Source: a virus
DNA length: 49,491 nucleotides
Virus record (IMG/VR): IMGVR_UViG_3300024298_000341
Location: 1 to 49,491 of that record
Strand: one strand, 5' to 3'
This document shows, one piece after another, positions 42,555 to 49,491 of the stretch. Under the pieces are notes generated by a model, which searched no databases, was not told the origin of the DNA, and saw nothing but the letters and a program-made list of their open reading frames with translations. The position numbers and the translations under genes were made by a program. The stretch's first letter is position 1, and every line of letters starts with the position of its first letter.

Positions 42555-43469
42555 ATGGTTTATATTTTTTACATTTTTTATCACTGAAATGGAATTTGAT
42601 TTTTTATTCGTCAAGAAGGCGGCGACCTCTTCACGAAAATCCGCAGAAGATTCTTCTGTCTCGATATCTTGATTTTCTTCCTCTTTGTCGTCTTCTTTTT
42701 CGTCCTCCGAGTCTTTTAGAGAAATACTGGCATCGTTATCAAAAGCGACGACGCCATTAACTTGTGCCGCCGGATTAGTGGTAAAACCGCCGCCAAGAGG
42801 ATAAATCTCTCCAACAATCAAACGATAAATTGGAGTGCCATCTTTCATCTTGCCGCTGCCGCCCTTTGCTTTTAAAAACTGAGAAAGTTCTTGAACTTGC
42901 GCTGCATCAGTGACAATCTCTGCTTCTTTGAGTGACTGGCTTCCAATAGCTAAGTAATAGCTGCTAAAACCAATTTCCCAGCTTGCTGAAATTGCATTAT
43001 TGAACTTATCATTCTTATCAGAGTTGCGCAACATTAAGGAAGTGAACGACTTGTCTACAGTTCTGTAGATGACGCCTGCGACAGAAAGATAAACTGGATC
43101 AAGAGTGCGAGCGGCGTCATCGTCGCTCATAAACTCGTTTGTCTGAAAATTATTAAACGAATAATTGGTGATGTGCCCGACAACTCGCTTCTTGTTGTGC
43201 TCAATATTCAGATATTTATGCAGGAATCTTTTTGCAATCTTAGAAGCAGTGGCGCCAGAAATGCCATCGCCGTTATTGTTAATCATATTTGGAACAGCAA
43301 GATTGAATGAAACGCCCAGCAAATCTGGGTTGTTTTCTATATCAATATTTGGCGAAAGTTTTTTTAATTCGTCGAGCGAAGCTTTTGAAATAAGCGGAAA
43401 ATCTGTGTCCCCAAGTTTATGACAGGCGAATGAGATGCCGTCTAATCTTGTTTTGTATTTGAAAGACAT
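41847..43469 (-). CDS. Prohead maturation protease fused to scaffold
   Basis: The 540-residue protein has an N-terminal protease (1-240) of the U35/S78 type: N-I-E-H at 88-91 and G-H-I at 98-100 supply the His, and S-A-S-W-E-I-G-F at 161-168 the Ser in the usual I-S-x-G-F-like setting. After an acidic linker (about 245-275, many Asp and Glu) comes a scaffold-like C-terminal half: a long coiled coil (about 320-480) and a Lys/Ala-rich tail. In this system the protease degrades scaffold and trims the capsid before DNA entry. The fusion resembles lambda C with nested Nu3, so the scaffold may also be made alone from an internal start at 42554. A near-perfect TGTAAA box overlaps the portal 3' end. 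Confidence 0.85.
   Translation of the reverse strand: MSFKYKTRLDGISFACHKLGDTDFPLISKASLDELKKLSPNIDIENNPDLLGVSFNLAVPNMINNNGDGISGATASKIAKRFLHKYLNIEHNKKRVVGHITNYSFNNFQTNEFMSDDDAARTLDPVYLSVAGVIYRTVDKSFTSLMLRNSDKNDKFNNAISASWEIGFSSYYLAIGSQSLKEAEIVTDAAQVQELSQFLKAKGGSGKMKDGTPIYRLIVGEIYPLGGGFTTNPAAQVNGVVAFDNDASISLKDSEDEKEDDKEEENQDIETEESSADFREEVAAFLTNKKSNSISVIKNVKNINHMDLEKLISELKSALLEKKFGEEAVASMTSQFVEAIKQKDAEYRESLSAEKNAKEQAEKLYKETVASVEQMKSELSKTQEELNQIKKVQAEEQALARQNARVAELDAAFDLSDDDRKLVIGEVQALDASEEAFASYKEKFNAIWKHKNKEFVKAQQAEIEKKISEQVEARLKEVSKASTVTAEVKVEEKKPDVDAALESAKATNTAPDSKISGEPSLREKFAKAFSRENISVSYSK
42565..42573 (-). promoter_or_regulatory. TGTAAA box before the nested scaffold start
   Basis: The minus strand reads TGTAAAAAA, lying inside the protease-scaffold frame as Asn-Val-Lys-Asn codons, 13 bases before the internal ATG at 42554. 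AT-rich coding could produce it by chance. Confidence 0.25.
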
Positions 43470-43482
43470 ATATTACTTTACA
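43470..43482 (-). promoter_or_regulatory. TGTAAA box upstream of the protease gene
   Basis: The minus strand reads TGTAAAGTAATAT directly before the ATG at 43469, overlapping the last codons and stop of the portal gene. Box and spacing match the copy before 20918. Confidence 0.45.
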
Positions 43483-45392
43483 GCAGAATGATAAAAAATT
43501 GCCGCAGAATATTCTTCTAATAAAAATTCATCGGCAGTCTGCGAAACTTGTGGCAGCGGCTTCAGCTTCTCAATTTCATCAAGATTAGCCATACATTTTT
43601 GCAAAGTAGATACCCAATTCTCCCTGTCAGATGATACCACGACCTTCTTGCATAACTCTACAACATTCTGCTTCTGCTGCTTTGAAAGCTTCTTGACTTT
43701 AAACTTGTCAGCAACAAAGTCTTCGGAAGCTTTCATAAAAGCATCGACTTCATAAACAACAGCCTGAATATCTTTGCGCGAAGCTTGGTTAGGAGTGCCA
43801 AGAGGTCTACCAGAAGTGCTATTGGTTGGGGCTCCGGTTGGAGCAGAGGGAACAGCGGGTGGTACTACAGGAACACCGCCAACAATTGGGTTATAATAAC
43901 CCTTTTCTCTCTCAGAGATGTACTGCTCCTGCGCGGGCGCGAGCGCGCGCGCGTCTGGGAGTTTGCCAGTTTGAATAGCCTCGATACCTTGCTCTGGAGT
44001 AAGAATAGAAAGCTCCATCAAACGAGAGATCGTTCTCATGTACTGGGTCTCGTCCTTCAAATCAATCTCGGTGAATTTGGCTGTAGGATAAGCTCTGAAC
44101 CCAAGATCTTTCGAGATACGGATAATCTCTGGCTGGATAATGTCGTTAAGGAAAGAGTTTCTAGCCTCTTTCAAACGCTCCATAAAGAAACTAATCTTTG
44201 CGTTTTGCCCGTTATACTTTTCCTCTCCAAGCAATACATTCATCAAACCTTCTTTAATATCTTGATTTAAGATCTTATACTTTTCTTCGCCAACGACTTT
44301 CTTTAGGTCGGGAATTACGAAGTCTGCCTTGGTGGTGTAGTCAGAAACTAAAACGCGACCAACGCTTTCGTTCATAAAAAGGTTTTGCATTGCGGTCATA
44401 TTGGCGGGATTAACACCGCCCTTGTCCGGCTCTGCGCCCATTGTAATCAAAAGAATAACGTTCTCGACTGTGCGCGAGATAGCCTGATCAATGTGCTTGA
44501 GTTCAATCTTGGCGTTTACATCCTCTAAAACAGGATAAGCGAAAGGAATTGCGAATGGCTCGTAATCCTGCTTCTTGTAAAATGAATAGAGCAAATATTG
44601 GGGATCGAGCTTCATCTTTAGACCGTCTCTAAAGTATTGCTTACTCTTGATCTGCTCTTGAACCTCTGGAGGAAAACCTTTAAGAAGTTCTACATCGGCA
44701 TCATCTTTTGGATTCTTCAGTCTCTCAAGTTCATACTCGGAAAGCACCTTCTCGTAAACAGCCTCTGCAAACGAACTGGAAATCTTCGCAACGATTTCAT
44801 AAGGATTGATCAAGATATAGCGAAGGGGAACACGATTGTTAACGATACCGTTCTCACTAAGGCCAGAAAGAAGTTTAAAATCTTCAGCGTTAAACTTGCC
44901 GTCTATACGGTAATAGAAAATATTTCCGCTGCGATAATACTCGCGGAAGTACTGATCTTTCATCTTCCACAGCTTGATCTTCTTAAACCATTTGCTGAAA
45001 AATTCTCTGCTTCTTTCGGTGCCACCCTCTAAATAGATGTCTGTATTAGCAAACTCGGTCGCAATATCGATTGTGTTTCTGACAATTGCGACATTTGCGT
45101 AAGCTTTTTGACAAAGAAGAATAGCGTCTCTTACATCTACGCCGTCTTTAGAAAAATCAAAAGGAAGCAAGCCTTGGCTTAACAGCGCATATCTGCGAAT
45201 GTTAGAATCTGTACCATTCGCAGGCATTCTGCTCTTAGTGGAAGAGGAATTAGAAACTGTTCTGGAAGCCTGAGAGACCTCGTTAAAGTAAGAGCCGCCT
45301 ACTAACTTTGGCTCTACAGGAGGCTGGGCCAGAACCTCTGGCTTTTTGTTCCTATTCCAATATTCAGATTTTTTGATATAAGAGCGGGCCAT
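43473..45392 (-). CDS. Portal protein
   Basis: The 639-residue protein follows the terminase and precedes the protease, the standard order. After a disordered basic N-terminus (1-60) come A-L-L-S-Q-G-L-L-P-F-D and R-N-T-I-D-I-A-T-E-F-A-N-T-D near 105-118, Y-Y-R-S-G-N-I-F-Y-Y-R near 150, and L-L-I-T-M-G-A-E-P-D. The C-terminal part has M-E-L-S-I-L-T-P-E-Q-G-I-E-A-I, a Pro-rich linker (about 510-540) and a Lys-rich helical tail. The portal forms the dodecameric DNA channel and docks the terminase. No domain is missing. A short alternating GC tract lies in the linker-side coding at about 43926-43957. Confidence 0.85.
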   Translation of the reverse strand: MARSYIKKSEYWNRNKKPEVLAQPPVEPKLVGGSYFNEVSQASRTVSNSSSTKSRMPANGTDSNIRRYALLSQGLLPFDFSKDGVDVRDAILLCQKAYANVAIVRNTIDIATEFANTDIYLEGGTERSREFFSKWFKKIKLWKMKDQYFREYYRSGNIFYYRIDGKFNAEDFKLLSGLSENGIVNNRVPLRYILINPYEIVAKISSSFAEAVYEKVLSEYELERLKNPKDDADVELLKGFPPEVQEQIKSKQYFRDGLKMKLDPQYLLYSFYKKQDYEPFAIPFAYPVLEDVNAKIELKHIDQAISRTVENVILLITMGAEPDKGGVNPANMTAMQNLFMNESVGRVLVSDYTTKADFVIPDLKKVVGEEKYKILNQDIKEGLMNVLLGEEKYNGQNAKISFFMERLKEARNSFLNDIIQPEIIRISKDLGFRAYPTAKFTEIDLKDETQYMRTISRLMELSILTPEQGIEAIQTGKLPDARALAPAQEQYISEREKGYYNPIVGGVPVVPPAVPSAPTGAPTNSTSGRPLGTPNQASRKDIQAVVYEVDAFMKASEDFVADKFKVKKLSKQQKQNVVELCKKVVVSSDRENWVSTLQKCMANLDEIEKLKPLPQVSQTADEFLLEEYSAAIFYHSAVK

Positions 45393-45412
45393 TTTGGTAG
45401 TTCTTTATATTA

Positions 45413-45421
45413 AAAGTTACA
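45413..45421 (-). promoter_or_regulatory. TGTAAC box upstream of the portal
   Basis: The minus strand reads TGTAACTTT, 23 bases before the portal ATG, in the 64-base gap after the terminase. It is a variant of the TGTAAA box, hence low confidence. Confidence 0.3.
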
Positions 45422-45456
45422 CGCAAAAGTCCAAAAGTACTTTGTTTTGCTTTTAT

Positions 45457-47325
45457 TTATCGAGCGAAAAACGGCGTAAAAGTAGAAGATACTGATTGCA
45501 TCTGACATTCCATCATATCAAAGTAGACTTTTGTCATCCAGTTGCCCAAGACAAGACAGGAATAAGAGTCTTTTCTCGTTTTCTCTGCGCCACTTTGACG
45601 CTTTAGTTCTGGCGGCAAGTCAAAGCTTTGATGGCCGTTTGCAGTTGTTGTCGGAATAATTAACGAACATTGAGCTTTCACCAATTCGATCATGTCTGCT
45701 TGATGGTCTACAAAATCTACCATCTTTGCCTCGATGCTTTGAGTATCTTCTTGATCTCTTACAAACTTTAAGTTCTTGATAGGAATTGTTTTACCCTTTT
45801 GAGTAGTAAAATCATCATTGACCGCTTCAGCAGCGAATAAAATTTTTCTATGATCAAAGTTAGACTGTAATAGTTCGTTACCATATCTTATCCAAGTGCT
45901 AGTCGGAACTCGTAAATAACAAATACGCCTCTGTTCTAAGCTATACGCTGATCTTGCCTTCCTGAGTTCTGTTTGATAGCTCTCTGGGGAATCAAAATCT
46001 GCCTCAAACATCTTTACTTCGATTTTTGCGTTTTTGAATAACTCACTTTCATTTGCAGCATTAATGAATTGGACACCGCCATTGTAGTCGCCGCACATCG
46101 CTACGATATTAAAGCTGGTCATTAAATAATGGAGATATTCGATATGCTTTTTCAGATTTGCGCCAGAAACTGCGTAGTTATGAACAAGAACGCCCCTCTT
46201 ATTTGCTTTATCCAACTTTATGACATTCATCGCAAAATCGTCAGAAGACTCATTTTCTGCCCAAGAAGGGTCAAAACTAAGAATGTATTCAGCGGTTTTT
46301 TCTCCAGCCACCTCTATGCTTTGACCTTCGCCAGCTTTTATGGTGCATTCGTGCATCTTGCTGAGTTTAAAGTAACCAGAAGAATCATCCATAAATCTAG
46401 AGCCGAACTCTCTCATAAACTGTGATTCAGACATCGTAGATTTTGCCTGCGTCAAAAGACTCTCGTCATACAAACCCTGCGGAGCAACATCATAAGAAAA
46501 ATGCAAAATGGCTCTTGTCGATCCACCCTTACCGTCTTTTTCTGGGTAATTGATCAGTGACTCGTACTGCTTGTAAAGCTTGTACATATACTCAAACTGA
46601 TAAGAGGCTGACGAAAGCACAATAATTTTATTATTAGGCCAACGAAAGCGATCCTCCTCTTTCATATCGCCGCGTTTAATTAACTCAGTTTCCAAATCGT
46701 ATACCTGTTTTCTTTCAGTTGGATTTTGCACAACAGAAAGGAACGGAATAATAACTTCGTTGAAGATTCTTTCTGGCATCAACAAGAACTCGTCGATCAT
46801 CATTCTATGAAAGCGGAAGCCACGAAGCTTTTCGCCATCACCAAGCGGCAGACAAGTAATTTTACTACGCCCTATTTCCATCGTCCACTCGTCCGAGCTT
46901 TTAGAGACCTTTGTGATGCACTGTTTTAAAAATGCTGCATTTGGCTTTTCAGAGATCTCTTCAATCTTACGGAAAATCATTTTTGCCTGACGAAATGTTT
47001 TGCTGACAATGCCAATATGAACGCCCTGATTCAAGATGGCGTCCAAGGATGCAAAAACTGCACAAGTAAAACTCTTGGAAAGACCACGGCTCCAAACCAT
47101 CATCGAGTAGTCGGTCTCAAACATCGTCTTGATTGCGAGATGCTGGAACGGGAAAAGCTTAACACCGCATATCATTTCAGAAGAAAACGATATATTACTA
47201 CGCAAAAATTTATAGAGCAGGATTTTAGCGTCCCGCTCTTCCAGAAATCCCTTGTGTTTAAGGATCTCTTCGTTTACCTTGCTGAAGGTGCTTTTTCTTT
47301 TTTGGTTTCCTTCGATCCAAGCCAT
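45457..47325 (-). CDS. Terminase large subunit
   Basis: The 622-residue protein has the two domains of packaging ATPase-nucleases. The ATPase shows a Walker A-like S-R-G-L-S-K-S-F-T at 79-87 (the R-x-x-S-K-S variant common in terminases) and Walker B M-M-I-D-E-F at 175-180. The RNase H-like nuclease begins at E-Y-I-L-S-F-D-P-S-W (346-355, Asp352), continues with C-G-D-Y-N-G-G and ends with V-D-F-V-D-H-Q-A-D. The motor pumps DNA into the prohead and cuts concatemers. Its start lies inside the ERCC4 nuclease gene (52-base overlap), with an AAGGA ribosome site 6 bases before the ATG. Confidence 0.93.
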   Translation of the reverse strand: MAWIEGNQKRKSTFSKVNEEILKHKGFLEERDAKILLYKFLRSNISFSSEMICGVKLFPFQHLAIKTMFETDYSMMVWSRGLSKSFTCAVFASLDAILNQGVHIGIVSKTFRQAKMIFRKIEEISEKPNAAFLKQCITKVSKSSDEWTMEIGRSKITCLPLGDGEKLRGFRFHRMMIDEFLLMPERIFNEVIIPFLSVVQNPTERKQVYDLETELIKRGDMKEEDRFRWPNNKIIVLSSASYQFEYMYKLYKQYESLINYPEKDGKGGSTRAILHFSYDVAPQGLYDESLLTQAKSTMSESQFMREFGSRFMDDSSGYFKLSKMHECTIKAGEGQSIEVAGEKTAEYILSFDPSWAENESSDDFAMNVIKLDKANKRGVLVHNYAVSGANLKKHIEYLHYLMTSFNIVAMCGDYNGGVQFINAANESELFKNAKIEVKMFEADFDSPESYQTELRKARSAYSLEQRRICYLRVPTSTWIRYGNELLQSNFDHRKILFAAEAVNDDFTTQKGKTIPIKNLKFVRDQEDTQSIEAKMVDFVDHQADMIELVKAQCSLIIPTTTANGHQSFDLPPELKRQSGAEKTRKDSYSCLVLGNWMTKVYFDMMECQMQSVSSTFTPFFAR

Positions 47326-48236
47326 AAAGAATCCTTATCTAAAAAATATTGAACATCCACATCCCAAAGAGGACTGCCAATAGCCAAAAGCTTTGGAATA
47401 AGAACCTCGCTGTTCTTTCTATTGCCCGAGAATATAAATTGACAATACCCCGCAAATTCGTGTTGCAGCAATCTCATATTATGGTAAATAAATTTAAGAT
47501 TCGCCTTATGAGGAGTAAAGTCATTATTACTACTTATACGTTCTAAAGTAGATTCCACGACAATAAACAGATAACACTCCATCTCCTTCGCTCTCTGAAG
47601 CTCGCGCTTGAACCTGTCTAGGTTATCTCCCACTAAAGTTCCTTTAAAATCAGACTCTGACTTGCGGTCCACAAATGTTTTTGTATAATTGGCCCCGCTG
47701 GCAGTGTAATCGCCAAAATCTAGCTTAACTTGCTTCTCGTTTTTAAAACTCAACGGTTGTTGCTCTCTTGTATCCACAAAGATTTCAACTTCAGAAAAGT
47801 CTTCATAAAACTTTTTTGGCAAACTCCTTCTAAACATTGGCTCTGCCCCAATTTCGTCGCAGGCTTTAGAGTAACTGCCAAAATGCTTTTTATACAAATC
47901 AATTGTTGGCATCTCACTAGTTTCCAACTCCAAGTGAAACGGTGCGTATTTTAAATCTTTACTTTCGACCCTGTACGCAAGCATCTTTTTGATCTGCGCT
48001 TTGACATTTTCTGCTGACTCTATCTCGCACCACCTCAAAAGCTGCTCTCTATTTTCAAAGTCCTTCTCAAAATACGACTCTTTGTCTTTAAACGGAAGCA
48101 AGGTTCCAGTCAAAAGATTTTTGCGGGGATAGTAAGTAGTGTAGTATTCACCCAAAGAAGCCTTATGCTTCTTTAAGTGAGCGTGCAAGCTTCTCTCAGA
48201 AGGAAAAGAAACGTCGCATATTTTACACTGCATCAT
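47274..48236 (-). CDS. ERCC4/XPF-type nuclease with N-terminal C2H2 zinc finger
   Basis: The 320-residue protein begins with a classic zinc finger, C4-x2-C7-x12-H20-x3-H24. The nuclease domain shows the XPF order: I-F-V-D-T-R-E near 152-158, L-D-F-G-D-Y at 172-177 and V-D-R-K-S-E-S-D at 189-196, matching the [ED]-R-K-x-x-x-D signature. XPF-family enzymes cut branched or flap DNA near junctions. The gene is wedged between a putative small terminase (14-base overlap) and the large terminase (52-base overlap), so it is co-translated with packaging genes. It could debranch concatemers before packaging or cut DNA ends. A host-defence or recombination role is an alternative. Confidence 0.85.
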   Translation of the reverse strand: MMQCKICDVSFPSERSLHAHLKKHKASLGEYYTTYYPRKNLLTGTLLPFKDKESYFEKDFENREQLLRWCEIESAENVKAQIKKMLAYRVESKDLKYAPFHLELETSEMPTIDLYKKHFGSYSKACDEIGAEPMFRRSLPKKFYEDFSEVEIFVDTREQQPLSFKNEKQVKLDFGDYTASGANYTKTFVDRKSESDFKGTLVGDNLDRFKRELQRAKEMECYLFIVVESTLERISSNNDFTPHKANLKFIYHNMRLLQHEFAGYCQFIFSGNRKNSEVLIPKLLAIGSPLWDVDVQYFLDKDSLWLGSKETKKEKAPSAR

Positions 48237-49284
48237 CTAATGATATGCCAAGAATACGAGCTTTCCATTCCGACATACTCTCCAGTCTTTGCGCTTCATC
48301 CTTAACCAGAGACCTTTGCATCTCAGCGATCTTCACCATATTAGCTCGCTCTTCTTCGTCTTGAAACATTTGCACAATTGACAAAACAGACGCATTTTCC
48401 TTTTGTTTTGCATTAATTCTGCCTGCTCTATCACCTTGCAGCTTTTTAATTAAGCTTTCAACGCGACCTTCGCATTGGTGATACTCCCCGCTTTTGGCTT
48501 TGATAATCTCGGCCAAACGAATACTCATTTCATTTTGTTCCTGCGTCTCTTCAAACATTTTATTCAGCTTGTCCAAGTGACGCGAAGTAGTTTCGAGGTT
48601 AATGATTTCTTTGCAAACATTCATATACAAATTAACCTCGTCCGCAGTGAGATCAGGCTTGTCCCAAGTCATACGTATAAACTCCTCCTCAAAAATATTC
48701 CTATCCTCTTGGGATGTATAGCAATTGATGATCTTTTGGAAGCGGGAATTGGATAAGTTTATGGCGAGTTTATCTATGCAATACTTGTGGTGACGGCTGA
48801 TCTTTTCTTTATTCAGATTTTCGCCTGTTGCCGCATTGATTTTATTTATAACGCGCTCTACTGAGCGCGGAACTTGATATTTGACGCCTAGCGCCGTTTC
48901 ATTTTCTGGCATTGACCCATCCCCAATTGAGCGTAAATACTCCATCACTGTTCTGTGCTCAGTGCTCAACTGCACTACTTGCTTATCTGGGTAAACCAAC
49001 TCCGCTATCTGAAGACTCGCCACCCCCATTTTGGCCTGACCTTCTATAAAATCTTTTTGCTCATCAGTTAGCGGTAAACTTCCAACCTTCTGGTACTTAG
49101 AAGTCTTGTAATTAATTTTGTTTGCGGCTAAGAAAGCCCTGATTGCGATGCCCTGTTTACTTCTACCATCCAACTCTTCGTCGTTAAAAAACTTTCTTGT
49201 GATTAGATTTAAATCAGGAAATTCAGCCGCAAGCTTTTTAATCTTTTCTCCATCTTCTGGGGTAAATTTAATTTCTAGATTCAT
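48223..49284 (-). CDS. Putative small terminase / DNA-binding protein
   Basis: The 353-residue protein is helical throughout. An N-terminal part has I-T-R-K-F-F-N-D and A-I-R-A-F-L-A-A-N, then L-P-L-T-D-E-Q-K-D-F-I and M-G-V-A-S-L-Q-I-A-E-L-V-Y-P (about 87-100), which read like helix-turn-helix units. The middle (R-I-M-T-W-D-K-P-D-like stretch near 208) and a long Glu/Lys coiled coil (about 225-345) suggest oligomerisation. The gene lies two genes upstream of the large terminase and overlaps both neighbours (17 and 14 bases). That position and the HTH-plus-oligomerisation layout suit a small terminase, but it is large for one. No family was recognised with certainty. Confidence 0.6.
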   Translation of the reverse strand: MNLEIKFTPEDGEKIKKLAAEFPDLNLITRKFFNDEELDGRSKQGIAIRAFLAANKINYKTSKYQKVGSLPLTDEQKDFIEGQAKMGVASLQIAELVYPDKQVVQLSTEHRTVMEYLRSIGDGSMPENETALGVKYQVPRSVERVINKINAATGENLNKEKISRHHKYCIDKLAINLSNSRFQKIINCYTSQEDRNIFEEEFIRMTWDKPDLTADEVNLYMNVCKEIINLETTSRHLDKLNKMFEETQEQNEMSIRLAEIIKAKSGEYHQCEGRVESLIKKLQGDRAGRINAKQKENASVLSIVQMFQDEEERANMVKIAEMQRSLVKDEAQRLESMSEWKARILGISLDDAV

Positions 49285-49491
49285 AACCAGTGATGATGTC
49301 CTCGTTTTGTAGAATTTTTAAAGCGATCTGCTTAAAAAGCTTCTTTAAATTCTTGATTTGCTTGTATCCCGCCTTCTTGCCCTTTTCATTTGTCTTGTAC
49401 CCCATTTCTGCGGCAACCTTTTCTTCATCTGCTCCATCGATATAGAGTCTGGCATAAACCTTGTACTGTTTCGGTGCAAGATAAAGCCTCA
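49268..49491 (-). CDS. Sigma-70 region 4-like HTH protein, 5' part outside the window
   Basis: The last 73 codons of a leftward gene are visible, ending in TAA at 49268. The protein reads L-A-P-K-Q-Y-K-V-Y-A-R-L-Y-I-D-G-A-D-E-E, then K-V-A-A-E-M-G-Y-K-T and G-Y-K-Q-I-K-N-L-K-K-L-F. A helix followed by [DE]-E-x-V-A-x-x-M-G-Y and a basic recognition-like helix resembles region 4 of sigma factors and other phage HTH regulators. It overlaps the next gene by 17 bases. If it is a phage sigma-like factor it might recognise the TGTAAA boxes, but that is speculation; a DNA-binding packaging partner is equally possible. Confidence 0.55.
   Translation of the reverse strand, partial: RLYLAPKQYKVYARLYIDGADEEKVAAEMGYKTNEKGKKAGYKQIKNLKKLFKQIALKILQNEDIITGYESRN

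Noticed and set aside
45423-45450. Weak inverted repeat (GCAAAA with TTTTGC) after the terminase gene
   Set aside because: The stem is short, AT-rich and imperfect, so I do not call it a terminator, although the position would fit.
1-49491. Diversity-generating retroelement near the lectin and fibre genes
   Set aside because: No reverse transcriptase frame and no template-variable repeat pair with adenine-directed changes were seen in the window.

Overview
The window is a block of late (virion) genes from a tailed double-stranded DNA phage (Caudoviricetes). It holds a large terminase, portal, prohead protease/scaffold, major capsid protein, neck proteins, tail-tube proteins, a 3022-residue tape measure and a large set of fibres and lectins. 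I see no integrase, no host housekeeping gene and no tRNA. Base composition is moderately AT-rich, coding is almost continuous, and many genes overlap by 1 to 20 bases. No tail-sheath gene is visible, so a long non-contractile tail is the simplest reading, although a sheath could lie outside the window. The host cannot be named. The mix of LamG-like lectins, RCC1 propellers and Gly-Thr-Ser fibres suggests, by inference, an environmental, probably aquatic, phage.

Layout, read right to left because most genes are on the minus strand: a sigma/HTH-like fragment, a putative small terminase, an ERCC4-type nuclease with a zinc finger, large terminase and portal (43.5-49.5 kb); protease-scaffold, decoration protein and major capsid protein, closed by a terminator (40.0-43.5 kb); two connector-like genes and a second terminator (39.0-39.9 kb); then a fibre/adhesin region with a small Ig-like protein, a 1925-residue collagen-like fibre, three LamG-like lectins, a fibre protein and a stand-alone RCC1 double propeller (26.9-39.0 kb). 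A cassette of sulfotransferase, GT8-GT9 glycosyltransferase fusion and methyltransferase (24.1-26.9 kb) follows. It meets, tail to tail across a bidirectional terminator, a plus-strand island of neck and tail-tube genes (20.9-24.0 kb). The left part (1-20.9 kb, minus strand) holds tail-assembly-chaperone-like genes, the tape measure, two further tail-tube-like proteins (one fused to an RCC1 array), a gpM-like minor tail protein, an S74-chaperoned fibre and a partial Ig-repeat protein.

The most unusual element is the tape measure. Its middle third is a string of enzyme-like domains (two PD-(D/E)XK-like, one P-loop, one HAD-like, two unrecognised) separated by seven copies of a G-[FY]-[IV]-P-N-F-A motif. 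Second comes a candidate system for modifying the virion surface: glycosyltransferases and a sulfotransferase sit among fibres that are extraordinarily rich in Thr and Ser. Third, a recurrent TGTAAANTA box lies just upstream of genes that begin transcription units on both strands, twice directly downstream of a terminator. It looks like a phage-specific late promoter.
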